From: Corynebacterium sp.
GTDB lineage: Bacteria; Actinomycetota; Actinomycetes; Mycobacteriales; Mycobacteriaceae
DNA length: 64,000 bases
Assembly: GCF_030532325.1 (NCBI RefSeq)
Contig: NZ_JAUNLS010000002.1
Coordinates: 157,640 to 221,639 of the forward strand
Reading direction: 5' to 3'
Shown here: positions 53,457-63,045 of the stretch, piece after piece
How the letters are laid out: each line of letters opens with the position of its first letter
Position numbering within the stretch: the stretch's first letter is position 1
The notes under the pieces: generated by a model
Database searches by the model: none
What the model saw: the letters and a program-made list of their open reading frames with translations, nothing else
What the model was told of the DNA's origin: nothing
Position numbers and translations under genes: made by a program

Positions 53457-53825
53457 ATGACTATCGCAGAAATTATCGCCTCCATCCTCATGGTGGTGGC
53501 CACGCTCATGGTGATCGCCACCGTGGTGTCCCTGTGGCGCGCGCCCGACGCCCTCACCCGAGTCAACCTCATGGGGCCCACGGTGGGTATTGCGGTGCCG
53601 CTGCTGCTGGTGGCCAAGCTGGTGGTGGACTTCGCGGAGAATGGATTCTCGCTGTGGACGCTGGTGCGTGTGCTCATCGCCATGTTCGGCGTGTGGATCC
53701 TAGGCTCGGTGGCCTCCTTCTACATGGGCCGTTCCATCTATGGCGTGACCGTCACCGACGTCAAGTACGCCCGCCGCGTGCACAAGAAGTCAGGCGTGGT
53801 GCGCATGGAGGAAGACGAGATCTAG
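53457..53825 (+). CDS. mrpG: Mrp antiporter subunit G
   Basis: A 122-residue PhaG/MnhG-type subunit with hydrophobic helices at about 4-24, 42-60 and 70-95, of which TIAEIIASILMVVATLMVIA and VRVLIAMFGVWILGSVASFY are clear, and the conserved VNLMGPTVGIAVP loop. GGAGG at 53445 precedes ATG at 53457. Last gene of the mrp operon; a large dyad with AmtR boxes begins 30 nt later. Confidence 0.93.
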   Translation: MTIAEIIASILMVVATLMVIATVVSLWRAPDALTRVNLMGPTVGIAVPLLLVAKLVVDFAENGFSLWTLVRVLIAMFGVWILGSVASFYMGRSIYGVTVTDVKYARRVHKKSGVVRMEEDEI

Positions 53826-53854
53826 ATCACAGTTCGCGCCACATCCTAGAAGTA

Positions 53855-53902
53855 TCTATAGCTCGATAGGTAACCTCAGGCAGGTACCTATCAAGCTATA
53901 GA
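53855..53902. promoter_or_regulatory. two AmtR boxes nested in one 18-bp-arm dyad
   Basis: Box 1 CTAT-N6-ATAG is at 53856-53869 and box 2 CTAT-N6-ATAG at 53888-53901, both fitting the core of the AmtR consensus. The arms (53855-53872 and 53885-53902) also pair with each other over 18 bp with one mismatch around a 12-nt centre. The box centres are 32 bp apart. A TAGAAT -10 (53899-53904) overlaps box 2, so AmtR bound here would block amtB transcription. The dyad might also terminate mrp transcripts. Confidence 0.8.
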
Positions 53903-53920
53903 ATTTAGGGATGTGTGGCG

Positions 53921-55354
53921 ATGACTGCTGATCAACTCCTCGCAACATCAGGCAACTCAGCCTGGATGCTCATCAGCGCCTCCCTGGTGTTGCTCATGAC
54001 ACCAGGCCTGGCGCTTTTCTACGGCGGAATGTCCGGCCGCCGCCAGGTTCTTAACATGATGATGATGTCCTTCGGCGTCATGGCCGTGGTCCCCGTCCTC
54101 TACGTTCTGTGGGGCTGGTCCATGTCCTACGGCAGCCAGTCTCTGGGCGGGGTGGTGGCCAACCCCTTCGAGTACTTCGGCCTCAGCGGCCAAGTCACCG
54201 ATGCGGAGGGCACCTTCGTCGAGGGGGCCTCCGGATACCCCGCCATCATTGACGTCGGCTTCCAGGTCACCTTCGCCATCATCTCCACCGCGATCATCTC
54301 CGGCGCCCTGGCCGGGCGCGTGAAGTTTGGCTCCTGGCTGCTCTTTGCCGGGCTGTGGTCTACCTTTGCCTACTTCCCGCTGGCTCACATGGTCTGGGGC
54401 GGCGGCCTGCTTTCCCACGCGGAGTTCTCCCTGGCCTCCTGGCTCTTCGGCACCACAGGCGGCGAAGCCTCCGTGGCTCCCATTGACTTCGCTGGCGGCA
54501 CCGTGGTGCACATCTCCGCCGGTACGGCCGCCTTGGTGCTGGCGGTGGTCGTCGGCAAGCGTGCAGGCTTTCCTAAAGCAGTGGCGCGCCCGCACTCGCT
54601 GCCCATGGTGATGCTCGGCGCCGCGCTGTTGTGGTTCGGCTGGTTCGGTTTCAACGGCGGCTCCGCCTTTGCTGCCGACGGCGTAGCCGGTCGGGCCTGG
54701 ATGAACACCACCGTGGCCACCGCGGCGGCCATGCTGGGCTGGATGTGCGTGGAGCTCATCCGCGATAAGGCGGCGACCTCCCTGGGATTTGTCTCCGGCG
54801 CGGTGGCCGGACTGGTGGTCATCACCCCGGCGGCCGGGGCGCTGACTCCGGCGACCTCCATTGTGCTGGGCTTTCTCGGCGGGCTCATCGCCTGCTTGGC
54901 CATCGGCCTAAAGTACCGCTATGGCTTTGATGATTCCCTCGACGTCGTCGGCGTGCACCTGTGCGCGGGCCTGTGGGGCACCATCGGGCTGGCCTTCTTT
55001 GCCGAGGGGCAGGGCGTGCTCACCGGGGATGTGGCCTACGGCCTCAAGCTGCTCGTGGTGCAGGCGGCCATCGCCGTGGCGGCCATGCTGGTCTCCGGCA
55101 TCGTGACGCTCGTTATCGCGCTGGGCATCAAGGCGACGCTGGGCTGGCGTGTGGAGGCCGAGGCCGAAGAGGCGGGCATCGATCTGGCCGAGCACCGCGA
55201 GACCGCCTACGATCTCCGCGCGGGGGCCACCTCGCACGCGCAGTCCATCCACAGCGCTACTATGAATCCTCAGAACCCCGCTGTCCGGGGTGGCGCTGAG
55301 CCGAAGGAAGGCTCCGCACCTGTTATCCCGCCGCGTACTGAAGCCAAGGAGTAA
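53921..55354 (+). CDS. amtB: ammonium transporter AmtB
   Basis: Ammonium channel. The 477-residue protein has twelve probable helices and the twin-histidine channel residues in GTVVHISAGTAALVL and DVVGVHLCAGLWGTIG, with APIDFAGG and LALFYGGMSGRRQVLNMMMM. The C-terminal 75 residues after the last helix are long and soluble, and likely bind GlnK. ATG at 53921 (or GTG at 53915). The AmtR boxes lie directly upstream. Confidence 0.96.
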   Translation: MTADQLLATSGNSAWMLISASLVLLMTPGLALFYGGMSGRRQVLNMMMMSFGVMAVVPVLYVLWGWSMSYGSQSLGGVVANPFEYFGLSGQVTDAEGTFVEGASGYPAIIDVGFQVTFAIISTAIISGALAGRVKFGSWLLFAGLWSTFAYFPLAHMVWGGGLLSHAEFSLASWLFGTTGGEASVAPIDFAGGTVVHISAGTAALVLAVVVGKRAGFPKAVARPHSLPMVMLGAALLWFGWFGFNGGSAFAADGVAGRAWMNTTVATAAAMLGWMCVELIRDKAATSLGFVSGAVAGLVVITPAAGALTPATSIVLGFLGGLIACLAIGLKYRYGFDDSLDVVGVHLCAGLWGTIGLAFFAEGQGVLTGDVAYGLKLLVVQAAIAVAAMLVSGIVTLVIALGIKATLGWRVEAEAEEAGIDLAEHRETAYDLRAGATSHAQSIHSATMNPQNPAVRGGAEPKEGSAPVIPPRTEAKE

Positions 55355-55696
<342 letters not shown>

Positions 55697-57808
55697 ATGC
55701 TGTCTGCCGCACAGCGTCGCGAGCACGCGTACGCCGAGGCGCGAGACCTACTGGAGACCCTGGAGCTGCCAGCGGGCTGTGCCCTGGCGGCGACAGGGTC
55801 TTTTGCCCGCCGGGAGATGACGCCCTACTCGGATATCGACGTCATCCTCCTTCATGGCGAAGACGCCGTGCCGGCCGATGATGTCGTGGCCCGGCTCTGG
55901 TATCCGGTGTGGGATGCGAAGTATCACCTGGACTACGCCGTGCGCACCCCGAGCGAGTGCGCGGCCATCGCCGGGCAGGACGCCGCTGCCGGCTTTGCCC
56001 AGCTGGATCTCACCTATGTGGCGGGGGAGAGGCAGCTGGTGGAGGCCGCGCGCTCCCAGATCTTCTCCAGCTGGCGCGTGCTGCTGCAGCGGCACTTCGA
56101 TTCCTTCGTGGATCTGGCCATCGCCCGCTGGCGCCGCTCCGGGACCCTGGCCACGATGACCACCCCGGACATCAAGAACGGCCGCGGCGGGCTGCGCGAT
56201 ATCCAGTTCATCCGGGCGCTGGCCCTGGGCAATCTTGCCGACGCCCCCGTGCTCGACGCCGAGCGCACCCTGTTGCTTGATGTGCGCACCCTGCTGCACG
56301 TCACCGCCCGCCGCCACCGCGATGTCCTCGACCCTGAGTTCGCCGCCGAGGTGGCCCAGGAACTGGGCTTTGCAGACCGCTACGAGCTCTCCTCCGCGGT
56401 GGCCACCGCGGCTGCCACCGTGGATGCCGCCATGGAGCGCGCCCTGGGCACTGCCCGCGGCCTGGTGAGCAAGCGCAGCCTCTCGCGCACCCGCGAGCCG
56501 TTGGACATCGACGTGGTGGAATCCGGCGGCATGATCACACTGGCCCGCAACGCCGACGTGGAGGATCCCGCCCTCTTGCTGCGCGTGGCCGCGGCCGCCG
56601 CGCGCTCCGGGCGCCCAGTGGAGCCCAGCGTGTGGGAAAAGCTGCGCGCGCTGCCGCCCCTGCCCGAATACTGGAAGGCCTCGTACACGGACGCCTTCTT
56701 CGCGTTGCTCTCCTCGCCGGTGGATAGCCCGCGGCTCATCCAGGAGATGGACCACTACGGCCTGTGGGAGCGCCTGGTGCCGGAGTGGTCCCTTATCCGC
56801 GGCATGCTCCCGCGCGAGCGCAGCCACGCCCACACCGTGGACTATCACTCGATACTGACGCTGGCACGCTGCGCGGAGGAGCGCACCACCGTGGCGCGCC
56901 CGGATCTTCTGCTGCTCATCGCGCTCTTCCATGACATCGGCAAGGGCCAGGAGCGCCCGCACGCGCAGGTGGGCGCGGAGATGGTCGCGCGCATGGCGGC
57001 CAAGCTGCGGCTCAACCTGGCGGATCGCTCCCGCGTGCAGACCGCGGTGGCCGAGCACACCACCCTGGCGCAGATCGTCTCGCGCATGGATCCCGCCTCT
57101 GACGAGGCGCGTGACGCCGTACTCGAGGCCGTGCGCTACGACCATCTCACGCTCTCGCTGCTGGTGGTGCTGGCCAAAGCCGACGCCGTCTCCACCGGGC
57201 CCGGCGTGTGGAACCGCCGCCTAGAGGCCGGTATCCGCACGGTCAGCGCGCGTGCCTTCGAGCAGCTCGATACCCTCACGCCCATCCGCCCCTTCGTGGC
57301 GGTGGACAAGGAGATCGGCGTGCGCGTGGGCGGACGTCCCGAGGGCGAGGAGGAGATGTTCACCGTGGTGTGGAAGGGTGCCGCGCAGAAAGACGTGGTC
57401 AAGCCGCTGGCGCTCATCGCCGCACTCGGCTGGTTCATCGTCTCCTCCCGCCTGGTGCGCACCGAGGAGGGCTACAGCGCGGAGTTCGACGTGCGCGCCC
57501 TGCAGGGCAAGATCGACGCCGCTGCGGAGGAAGCTCGCCTCATCCAGGCCTACAAGTCCGGCACCTACACGCAGCTGCCGGAGATCCCGCCCTCGCCGGC
57601 CACCGCAATGTGGACGGGCGATGTCTTCGAGGCCCGCATCGATGACTACCGTGGAACCCTCGGCCACGTGCTTACCCTGCTCCCGGAGTGCGAGTGGGTG
57701 CGCACCACGACCCCGGGCGCGACGATGGTGTTGCAGGCCCGCCCGCTTGGGGATGTCCCCCGCGCCGCCCTGCAAAGGAATGTGACCCAAGCACTGCTCA
57801 CCGGCTAA
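55697..57808 (+). CDS. glnD: PII nucleotidyltransferase GlnD
   Basis: Modifies and demodifies GlnK according to nitrogen state. The 703-residue protein has a nucleotidyltransferase site GSFARREMTPYSDID (34-48), an HD domain (HTVDYHSILTLARCAEER, LLIALFHDIGKGQERPHAQV) and a C-terminal region with ACT-like stretches (FTVVWKGAAQKDVVKP). It is shorter than the enteric protein but close to the corynebacterial length. Begins directly at the glnK stop. Confidence 0.94.
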   Translation: MLSAAQRREHAYAEARDLLETLELPAGCALAATGSFARREMTPYSDIDVILLHGEDAVPADDVVARLWYPVWDAKYHLDYAVRTPSECAAIAGQDAAAGFAQLDLTYVAGERQLVEAARSQIFSSWRVLLQRHFDSFVDLAIARWRRSGTLATMTTPDIKNGRGGLRDIQFIRALALGNLADAPVLDAERTLLLDVRTLLHVTARRHRDVLDPEFAAEVAQELGFADRYELSSAVATAAATVDAAMERALGTARGLVSKRSLSRTREPLDIDVVESGGMITLARNADVEDPALLLRVAAAAARSGRPVEPSVWEKLRALPPLPEYWKASYTDAFFALLSSPVDSPRLIQEMDHYGLWERLVPEWSLIRGMLPRERSHAHTVDYHSILTLARCAEERTTVARPDLLLLIALFHDIGKGQERPHAQVGAEMVARMAAKLRLNLADRSRVQTAVAEHTTLAQIVSRMDPASDEARDAVLEAVRYDHLTLSLLVVLAKADAVSTGPGVWNRRLEAGIRTVSARAFEQLDTLTPIRPFVAVDKEIGVRVGGRPEGEEEMFTVVWKGAAQKDVVKPLALIAALGWFIVSSRLVRTEEGYSAEFDVRALQGKIDAAAEEARLIQAYKSGTYTQLPEIPPSPATAMWTGDVFEARIDDYRGTLGHVLTLLPECEWVRTTTPGATMVLQARPLGDVPRAALQRNVTQALLTG

Positions 57809-57855
57809 GCTGGGGGAGTTGAATTTTACCCAAGATATTAAGGGAGCACTCAGAA

Positions 57856-59484
57856 GTGTTTGAGTCTTTGTCTGACCGCTTGCAATCTACCCTGGCTGGC
57901 CTGCGCGGCAAGGGTAAGTTGACCGAGGCGGACATTAACGCCACCGCGCGCGAAATCCGCCTCGCGCTGCTGGAGGCGGACGTCTCACTTAACGTCGTGC
58001 GCGGATTTATCAAGCGCATCAAGGAGCGCGCGGTCGGCGCCGAGGTCTCTGAGGCCCTCAACCCGGCACAGCAGGTTATCAAGATTGTCAACGAGGAGCT
58101 CGTAGAGATCCTCGGCGGAGAAACCCGCCGCCTGCAGCTGGCCAAGAACCCGCCGACGGTCATCATGCTCGCCGGCCTGCAGGGTGCCGGTAAGACCACC
58201 CTGGCCGGCAAGCTCTCCAAGCACCTGGCCTCCAAGGGGCACACCCCGATGCTCGTGGCCTGTGACCTCCAGCGCCCGGGCGCGGTGCAGCAGCTGCAGA
58301 TCGTCGGCGAGCGCGCAGGCGTCGAGGTCTTCGCCCCGGACCCGGGCACCTCCGTGGACTCCCACGATCACGAGATGGGCACCTCCCACGGCGATCCCGT
58401 GGCGGTGGCGCAGGCCGGTATCGAGGAGGCCAAGCGCACCCAGCACGACATTGTCATTATCGATACCGCCGGCCGCCTGGGCATCGACGAGACCCTAATG
58501 ACGCAGGCTCGCAACATCCGCGACGCCGTCAACCCGGACGAGGTCCTCTTCGTCATCGACTCGATGATTGGCCAGGATGCCGTGCAGACCGCCGAGGCCT
58601 TCCGCGACGGCGTGGACTTTACCGGCGTGGTGCTCACCAAGCTCGACGGCGACGCCCGCGGCGGTGCCGCCCTCTCCATCCGTGAGGTCACCGGCAAGCC
58701 CATCATGTTTGCCTCCACCGGTGAGAAGCTCGAGGACTTCGACGTCTTCCACCCGGAGCGCATGGCCTCGCGCATCCTGGGCATGGGCGACCTGCTCACC
58801 CTCATCGAGCAGGCGGAGTCCAAGCTGGACCAGGAAAAGGCCATGGAGTCCGCCGCCAAGATCGGCTCCGGCGAGCTCACGCTCAATGACTTTTTGGACA
58901 TGATGCTCATGGTGCGCAACATGGGCCCGATGGCCAACCTGCTCAAGATGATGCCGGGCGGCAACAAGATGAACCAGGTTGCTGACCTCGTGGACGAGAA
59001 GCAGCTGGACCGCATCCAGGCCATCATCCGCGGCATGACCCCGCAAGAGCGCGAGAACCCGAAGATCCTCAACGCCTCGCGCCGCAAGCGCATCGCCAAC
59101 GGCTCCGGTGTGACGGTCTCCGACGTCAACCAGCTCATCGAGCGCTTCAACGAGGCCAAGAAGCTTATGAGCCAGATGGCCGGCCGCTTTGGCATGCCGG
59201 GCATGGGCGGGCGCTCGGCCACGAAGAAGAAGCCGAAGGGCCGCAAGGGCAAGAACGGCAAGCGCAAGCCGCCGAAGCGCAGCCGCGGCGGCGGTATGCC
59301 GGGAATGCCGGGTATGCCGGGCATGGGCGGCGGCATGCCGTCTATGGAGGAACTGCAGAAGATGCAGGAGCAGCTCGGTGGCGCCGGCGGCGGCTTCCCG
59401 GGCATGCCCGGCGGCATGAAGCTGCCCAAAGGTATGGAGAACATCGATCTCAACAACCTGGACTTCGGCAAGGGCAAGAAGTAG
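57856..59484 (+). CDS. ffh: signal recognition particle protein Ffh
   Basis: GTPase that binds signal peptides and 4.5S RNA. The 542-residue protein has the N domain, the G domain with LAGLQGAGKTTLAGKLSKHL (about 105-124), DTAGRLGIDETLMTQA and TKLDGDARGGAAL, and a Met-rich M domain (residues about 330-540) with MLMVRNMGPMANLLKMMPGG and a C-terminal Gly-Met-Pro repeat region. GTG at 57856 with AGGGAGC about 12 nt before it. It pairs with FtsY encoded in the same window. Confidence 0.97.
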   Translation: MFESLSDRLQSTLAGLRGKGKLTEADINATAREIRLALLEADVSLNVVRGFIKRIKERAVGAEVSEALNPAQQVIKIVNEELVEILGGETRRLQLAKNPPTVIMLAGLQGAGKTTLAGKLSKHLASKGHTPMLVACDLQRPGAVQQLQIVGERAGVEVFAPDPGTSVDSHDHEMGTSHGDPVAVAQAGIEEAKRTQHDIVIIDTAGRLGIDETLMTQARNIRDAVNPDEVLFVIDSMIGQDAVQTAEAFRDGVDFTGVVLTKLDGDARGGAALSIREVTGKPIMFASTGEKLEDFDVFHPERMASRILGMGDLLTLIEQAESKLDQEKAMESAAKIGSGELTLNDFLDMMLMVRNMGPMANLLKMMPGGNKMNQVADLVDEKQLDRIQAIIRGMTPQERENPKILNASRRKRIANGSGVTVSDVNQLIERFNEAKKLMSQMAGRFGMPGMGGRSATKKKPKGRKGKNGKRKPPKRSRGGGMPGMPGMPGMGGGMPSMEELQKMQEQLGGAGGGFPGMPGGMKLPKGMENIDLNNLDFGKGKK

Positions 59485-59606
59485 GGCCGAGCAGGAGCGT
59501 GGCCGAGCAAGCGTCCCGGCCAGCCTCTGAAATGGGGGAGTGATTTCCGCGGGGATTTTTATACGGATAAACTCGTAAAAAAGTCTCGTGGAAAGGTTCG
59601 CTCCCC

Positions 59607-60755
59607 ATGAAACCCACGCCCGTGGTGCGCCGAGTGCGTCATGACATCAACGCCAAGCCGTTCATCGTCATCTGGGAGGTGACCCGAGCCTGCCAGTTGG
59701 TGTGCAAGCACTGCCGCGCCGACGCGCAACACGAACCCGCGCCCGGCCAGCTGAGCACTGCCGAGGGCAAGGCCCTGCTGGACTCGCTGGCCACTTATGA
59801 CAAGCCGCGCCCGCTGGTGGTCTTCACCGGTGGGGATCCCTTCGAGCGCGGGGACTTGGAGGAGCTCACCGCCTACGGCACCTCGTTGGGGCTCAACGTC
59901 TCGCTCTCGCCCTCGGTCACCCCGCGGCTAACCCGCGAGCGCCTGGAAGGGCTGCGTGCGGCGGGCGGATCGGCGGTCTCGCTCTCCCTCGACGGCGCCA
60001 CCGCGGCCTCCCATGACTACTTCCGCGGATTCAGCGGCACCTTTGCCAAGACGGTGGAGATGGCGCAGGTTGTCACGGACGTAGGCTTCCGCCTGCAGAT
60101 CAACTCCACTATCACCGCCAACAACGTGCGCGAGGCCCCGCTCATGCTCAAGCGGGTCATCGAGATGGGCGCGAAGCTATGGAGCGTGTTCTTCCTCGTT
60201 CCCACCGGGCGCGGCACCGGGCTCGAGGCGCTCAGCCCCCAGCAGCGCGAGGATGCCATGCACTGGCTTCACGACGTCTCCGACCGCGTCGCTATCAAGA
60301 CCACCGAGGGGCCGCAATACCGCCGCATCGTCATCCAGGCCCAGCAGGGCGTGCCCTACGAGGGCGGCGAGCTCTACCGCTTCCTCACCGAGGAAACCCA
60401 GCGGGTCCTCGGCGAGAGCGGCCAGCAGCGGCGCCGCCCGCGCCCGCCGATGGCCATCAACGCGGGCTCGGGATTCGTCTTCATCGATCACGTCGGTGAC
60501 GTCTACCCCAACGGCTTCCTGCCGATGCACTGCGGCAGCATCAAGGAGCAGCCGCTGCCGGAGATCTACCAGCACTCGCCGGTGTTTCAGAAGCTGCGGG
60601 ACCCGCAGCAGTGGTCAGGTAAGTGCTCGGTATGCGAGTTTGCAGAGGTTTGCGGCGGCTCCCGCTCGACGGCCTTTGCCATGACCGGGGACCCGCTGGC
60701 CTCCGATCCCACCTGTGCCTACGTGCCCAAGGCGCTACGAACGGTGAACGCCTAA
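59607..60755 (+). CDS. radical SAM protein with SPASM-type C-terminal cysteines
   Basis: A 382-residue iron-sulfur enzyme. The SAM-cluster motif CQLVCKHC has C29, C33 and C36; VVFTGGDPFERGDL and SLSLDGATAASHDY are typical. The C-terminal SPASM-like region has GFVFIDHVGDVYPNGFLPMH and CSVCEFAEVCGGSRSTAF, which could hold auxiliary clusters. It belongs with the NirJ/PqqE/AlbA-like radical SAM-SPASM group (the family named TIGR04053, from memory). Substrate unknown; no peptide precursor gene or partner was seen. AAAGG lies upstream of ATG. Confidence 0.88.
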   Translation: MKPTPVVRRVRHDINAKPFIVIWEVTRACQLVCKHCRADAQHEPAPGQLSTAEGKALLDSLATYDKPRPLVVFTGGDPFERGDLEELTAYGTSLGLNVSLSPSVTPRLTRERLEGLRAAGGSAVSLSLDGATAASHDYFRGFSGTFAKTVEMAQVVTDVGFRLQINSTITANNVREAPLMLKRVIEMGAKLWSVFFLVPTGRGTGLEALSPQQREDAMHWLHDVSDRVAIKTTEGPQYRRIVIQAQQGVPYEGGELYRFLTEETQRVLGESGQQRRRPRPPMAINAGSGFVFIDHVGDVYPNGFLPMHCGSIKEQPLPEIYQHSPVFQKLRDPQQWSGKCSVCEFAEVCGGSRSTAFAMTGDPLASDPTCAYVPKALRTVNA

Positions 60756-60777
60756 AAGGCGCCTAGCGGCCCAGCGC

Positions 60778-63045
60778 TTAGACGGCGTCGCCAGCCAGGT
60801 AGCCGGGGTAGGGGACCGGCTGCACCGGGGTCACCGGAGCGTCCGTTACCTCGGTGCTGGGATCCTCCTCGTTGCCCGCGGCGGGGGAGTCGGGCACCTG
60901 GGTGGCGCGCAGCTGTTGCTGCTCCTCGCCGTTGAGGAAGGGGCGGATGGCCTCGCGCAGCATCGGCATCGCGGAATCCGCGAAGGCATTGGTGATGTGG
61001 TGCATGTCGCGGTAGACCATGACGTTGCCAATGACTACCGGGCACTCGCCGTCCTTATTGCAGAACCACGGCGCGGTATCCAGCGCAATCATGTTGCGGT
61101 ACTGGGCCAGCACGTCCGCGGCCGGATCCACCGGGGCGTAGACACGGTCGAAGGTCATGCCGCAGCCCAGCTCGTCCTGGGTGGCCACGTAGCACTCGTC
61201 AAACTCGCGCCCCTTGCCGTTCTCATCAAAGCCCCACGGGTTATCTCGCAGGCCGAGGAAAGGGATGTCGTTGGCGGCCAGGGTGTCCCAGAACGCGGCG
61301 TAGCCGGCCGGTACGTAGTCGGGGCCCTCGCCCATCGGACCGCTCGGGCGCGTGGTGTTGGAGATGACCAGCGCGGGCTTGGCGTCCAGGATGCGCTTGG
61401 TTACTTCCTTGCTCCACGTGGCGCACTCGGGGTAGACGGTGAGGTCATCGCCCAGCTCGATGGGGCAGCCCTGGCGAACCATCGGGACTACCTTGAAGCC
61501 CATCTCGCGGCCTAAGTGATCGATGCCGGAGAGCCACTGCTCCGCGTGCGAGCCGCCCACCAAGTAGACCTCGGTCTCGGACTCGAGGTCGCCGAAGAGG
61601 CAGGGCTCGTCGTTGACGCCGGTGGCCGGGATGAAATCGGCCGGCAGGTCTTGAGCGACAAAGCAGTGGCGGATGGAGGTTTGCGGGACCATGCCGCCGG
61701 CCAGGATGGGTTCGGGCTGGTAGTCCACGCCGGTGGGGGTGGGCACATCGAGCGCAAAGGCCGCGGCACCCGGGTAGACCTTGGGGTCGAGGGCGACTGC
61801 GTCGGCGTCATCCAGTGAGCGCATCCACAGCGGCTGGATGGCCAGCAGACCCACCACACAGGCGCTGACCAGCACGCCGCCGGCGGCGCGGGCCGCACCC
61901 GCGGGCTTGCGCATGCCCAGCCAGGCGCCGCGCACCGGGAGATCGTCGGCAAGCGGGCGCTTGCGGTGCTGACGCAGGGGACGCTCCACGAAGCGGTGGG
62001 TGAGATCCGCCAGCACCAGGGACACAGCGATGATGATGACGCCCAGCCACCACGGCGGGGTTTCCTGGCGCAGGGCCGCGGTGGTGATGATGAGCAGCGG
62101 CCAGTGCCACAGGTAGAGCGGGTAGGCGATGTCACCCAGCCAGCGCGCCTTCTTGGAAGCCATTGCGCGGGAGATGGAACCGCCGCCACCGACGATGATG
62201 AGTGCGGCGCCACCCAGCGGCAGCAGGGAGAGCGGGCCGGGGTAGGCGTTGGTATCAGCGATAAGCGCGCCGGTAAACACCAGGCACAGCAGGCCCAGGG
62301 CGGTAAAGAAGTTGGAGAAGCGCTCCGGAACGTGCCACTTGGCGCCATAGACCGCCAACGTGGCGCCCAAGGTGAGCTCCCAGGCGCGCGACCACGTGGA
62401 GTAGTAGTTGGCCGGGGAACCGTACAGGCCCTCGCGGGAGGCGTAGGCGAAGGAGGCGATGGTGACCGCGATGAGGATCGGGCCGGCAATCTGATTGACG
62501 GTGGGGAAGCGGCGCGGGTTTATGCCCTCCTGCTTGGGGCGCAGCCGCATGATGGCCGCCAGGATCAGCGCAAAGGCGATGCCCATGATGTAGAACTGGC
62601 CCTGCACCGACATGGACCACATGTGCTGCAAGGGCGAGGTGCTTGCGGAGGCCGCAGTGTAATCGGCGTTCTGGCGGGCGAGCTCCCAGTTCTGGTAGTA
62701 GAGCATCGTGGCCGTGATCTGCTTGGCCAGCTCCGTGCGCATGAGCTCGGGGGTAAACACGCGCACCAAGATGTAGGTGACGCCGATGACCAGCACGAGG
62801 GCGGGAACCAGGCGGCGCAGCGTGCGCCAGATGGGCCACCACGGGTTGAGCGAGGCATTGGGCTTAGCGGCGTACCGCAGCTGGGAGCCTAGGAAGAAGT
62901 AGCCCGACAGCAGCAAGAAGACATCCACGCCACCGGAGACTCGGCCAACGAATACGTGGTAGAAAACCACGAGCGCGATAGCGATGCCGCGGAGGCCGTC
63001 AAGGTCATAACGGTAACGAAAGCTACGGGCTTGTTCTGAAGTCAT
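60778..63045 (-). CDS. OafA-type membrane acyltransferase with SGNH domain
   Basis: A 755-residue protein. Residues about 10-390 form the Acyltransf_3 membrane domain with ten or so helices (RYRYDLDGLRGIAIALVVFY, the catalytic YDLDGLRGIA region, VFLLLSGYFFLGS, LAKQITATMLYYQNWELARQ). Residues about 460-690 look like an SGNH domain with VYLVGGSHAEQWLSGIDHLG and TWSKEVTKRILDAKPALVIS. Such proteins acetylate cell-wall polymers or glycolipids; the corynebacterial substrate is unknown. ATG at 63045; convergent with the radical SAM gene, 22 nt apart. Confidence 0.88.
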   Translation of the reverse strand: MTSEQARSFRYRYDLDGLRGIAIALVVFYHVFVGRVSGGVDVFLLLSGYFFLGSQLRYAAKPNASLNPWWPIWRTLRRLVPALVLVIGVTYILVRVFTPELMRTELAKQITATMLYYQNWELARQNADYTAASASTSPLQHMWSMSVQGQFYIMGIAFALILAAIMRLRPKQEGINPRRFPTVNQIAGPILIAVTIASFAYASREGLYGSPANYYSTWSRAWELTLGATLAVYGAKWHVPERFSNFFTALGLLCLVFTGALIADTNAYPGPLSLLPLGGAALIIVGGGGSISRAMASKKARWLGDIAYPLYLWHWPLLIITTAALRQETPPWWLGVIIIAVSLVLADLTHRFVERPLRQHRKRPLADDLPVRGAWLGMRKPAGAARAAGGVLVSACVVGLLAIQPLWMRSLDDADAVALDPKVYPGAAAFALDVPTPTGVDYQPEPILAGGMVPQTSIRHCFVAQDLPADFIPATGVNDEPCLFGDLESETEVYLVGGSHAEQWLSGIDHLGREMGFKVVPMVRQGCPIELGDDLTVYPECATWSKEVTKRILDAKPALVISNTTRPSGPMGEGPDYVPAGYAAFWDTLAANDIPFLGLRDNPWGFDENGKGREFDECYVATQDELGCGMTFDRVYAPVDPAADVLAQYRNMIALDTAPWFCNKDGECPVVIGNVMVYRDMHHITNAFADSAMPMLREAIRPFLNGEEQQQLRATQVPDSPAAGNEEDPSTEVTDAPVTPVQPVPYPGYLAGDAV

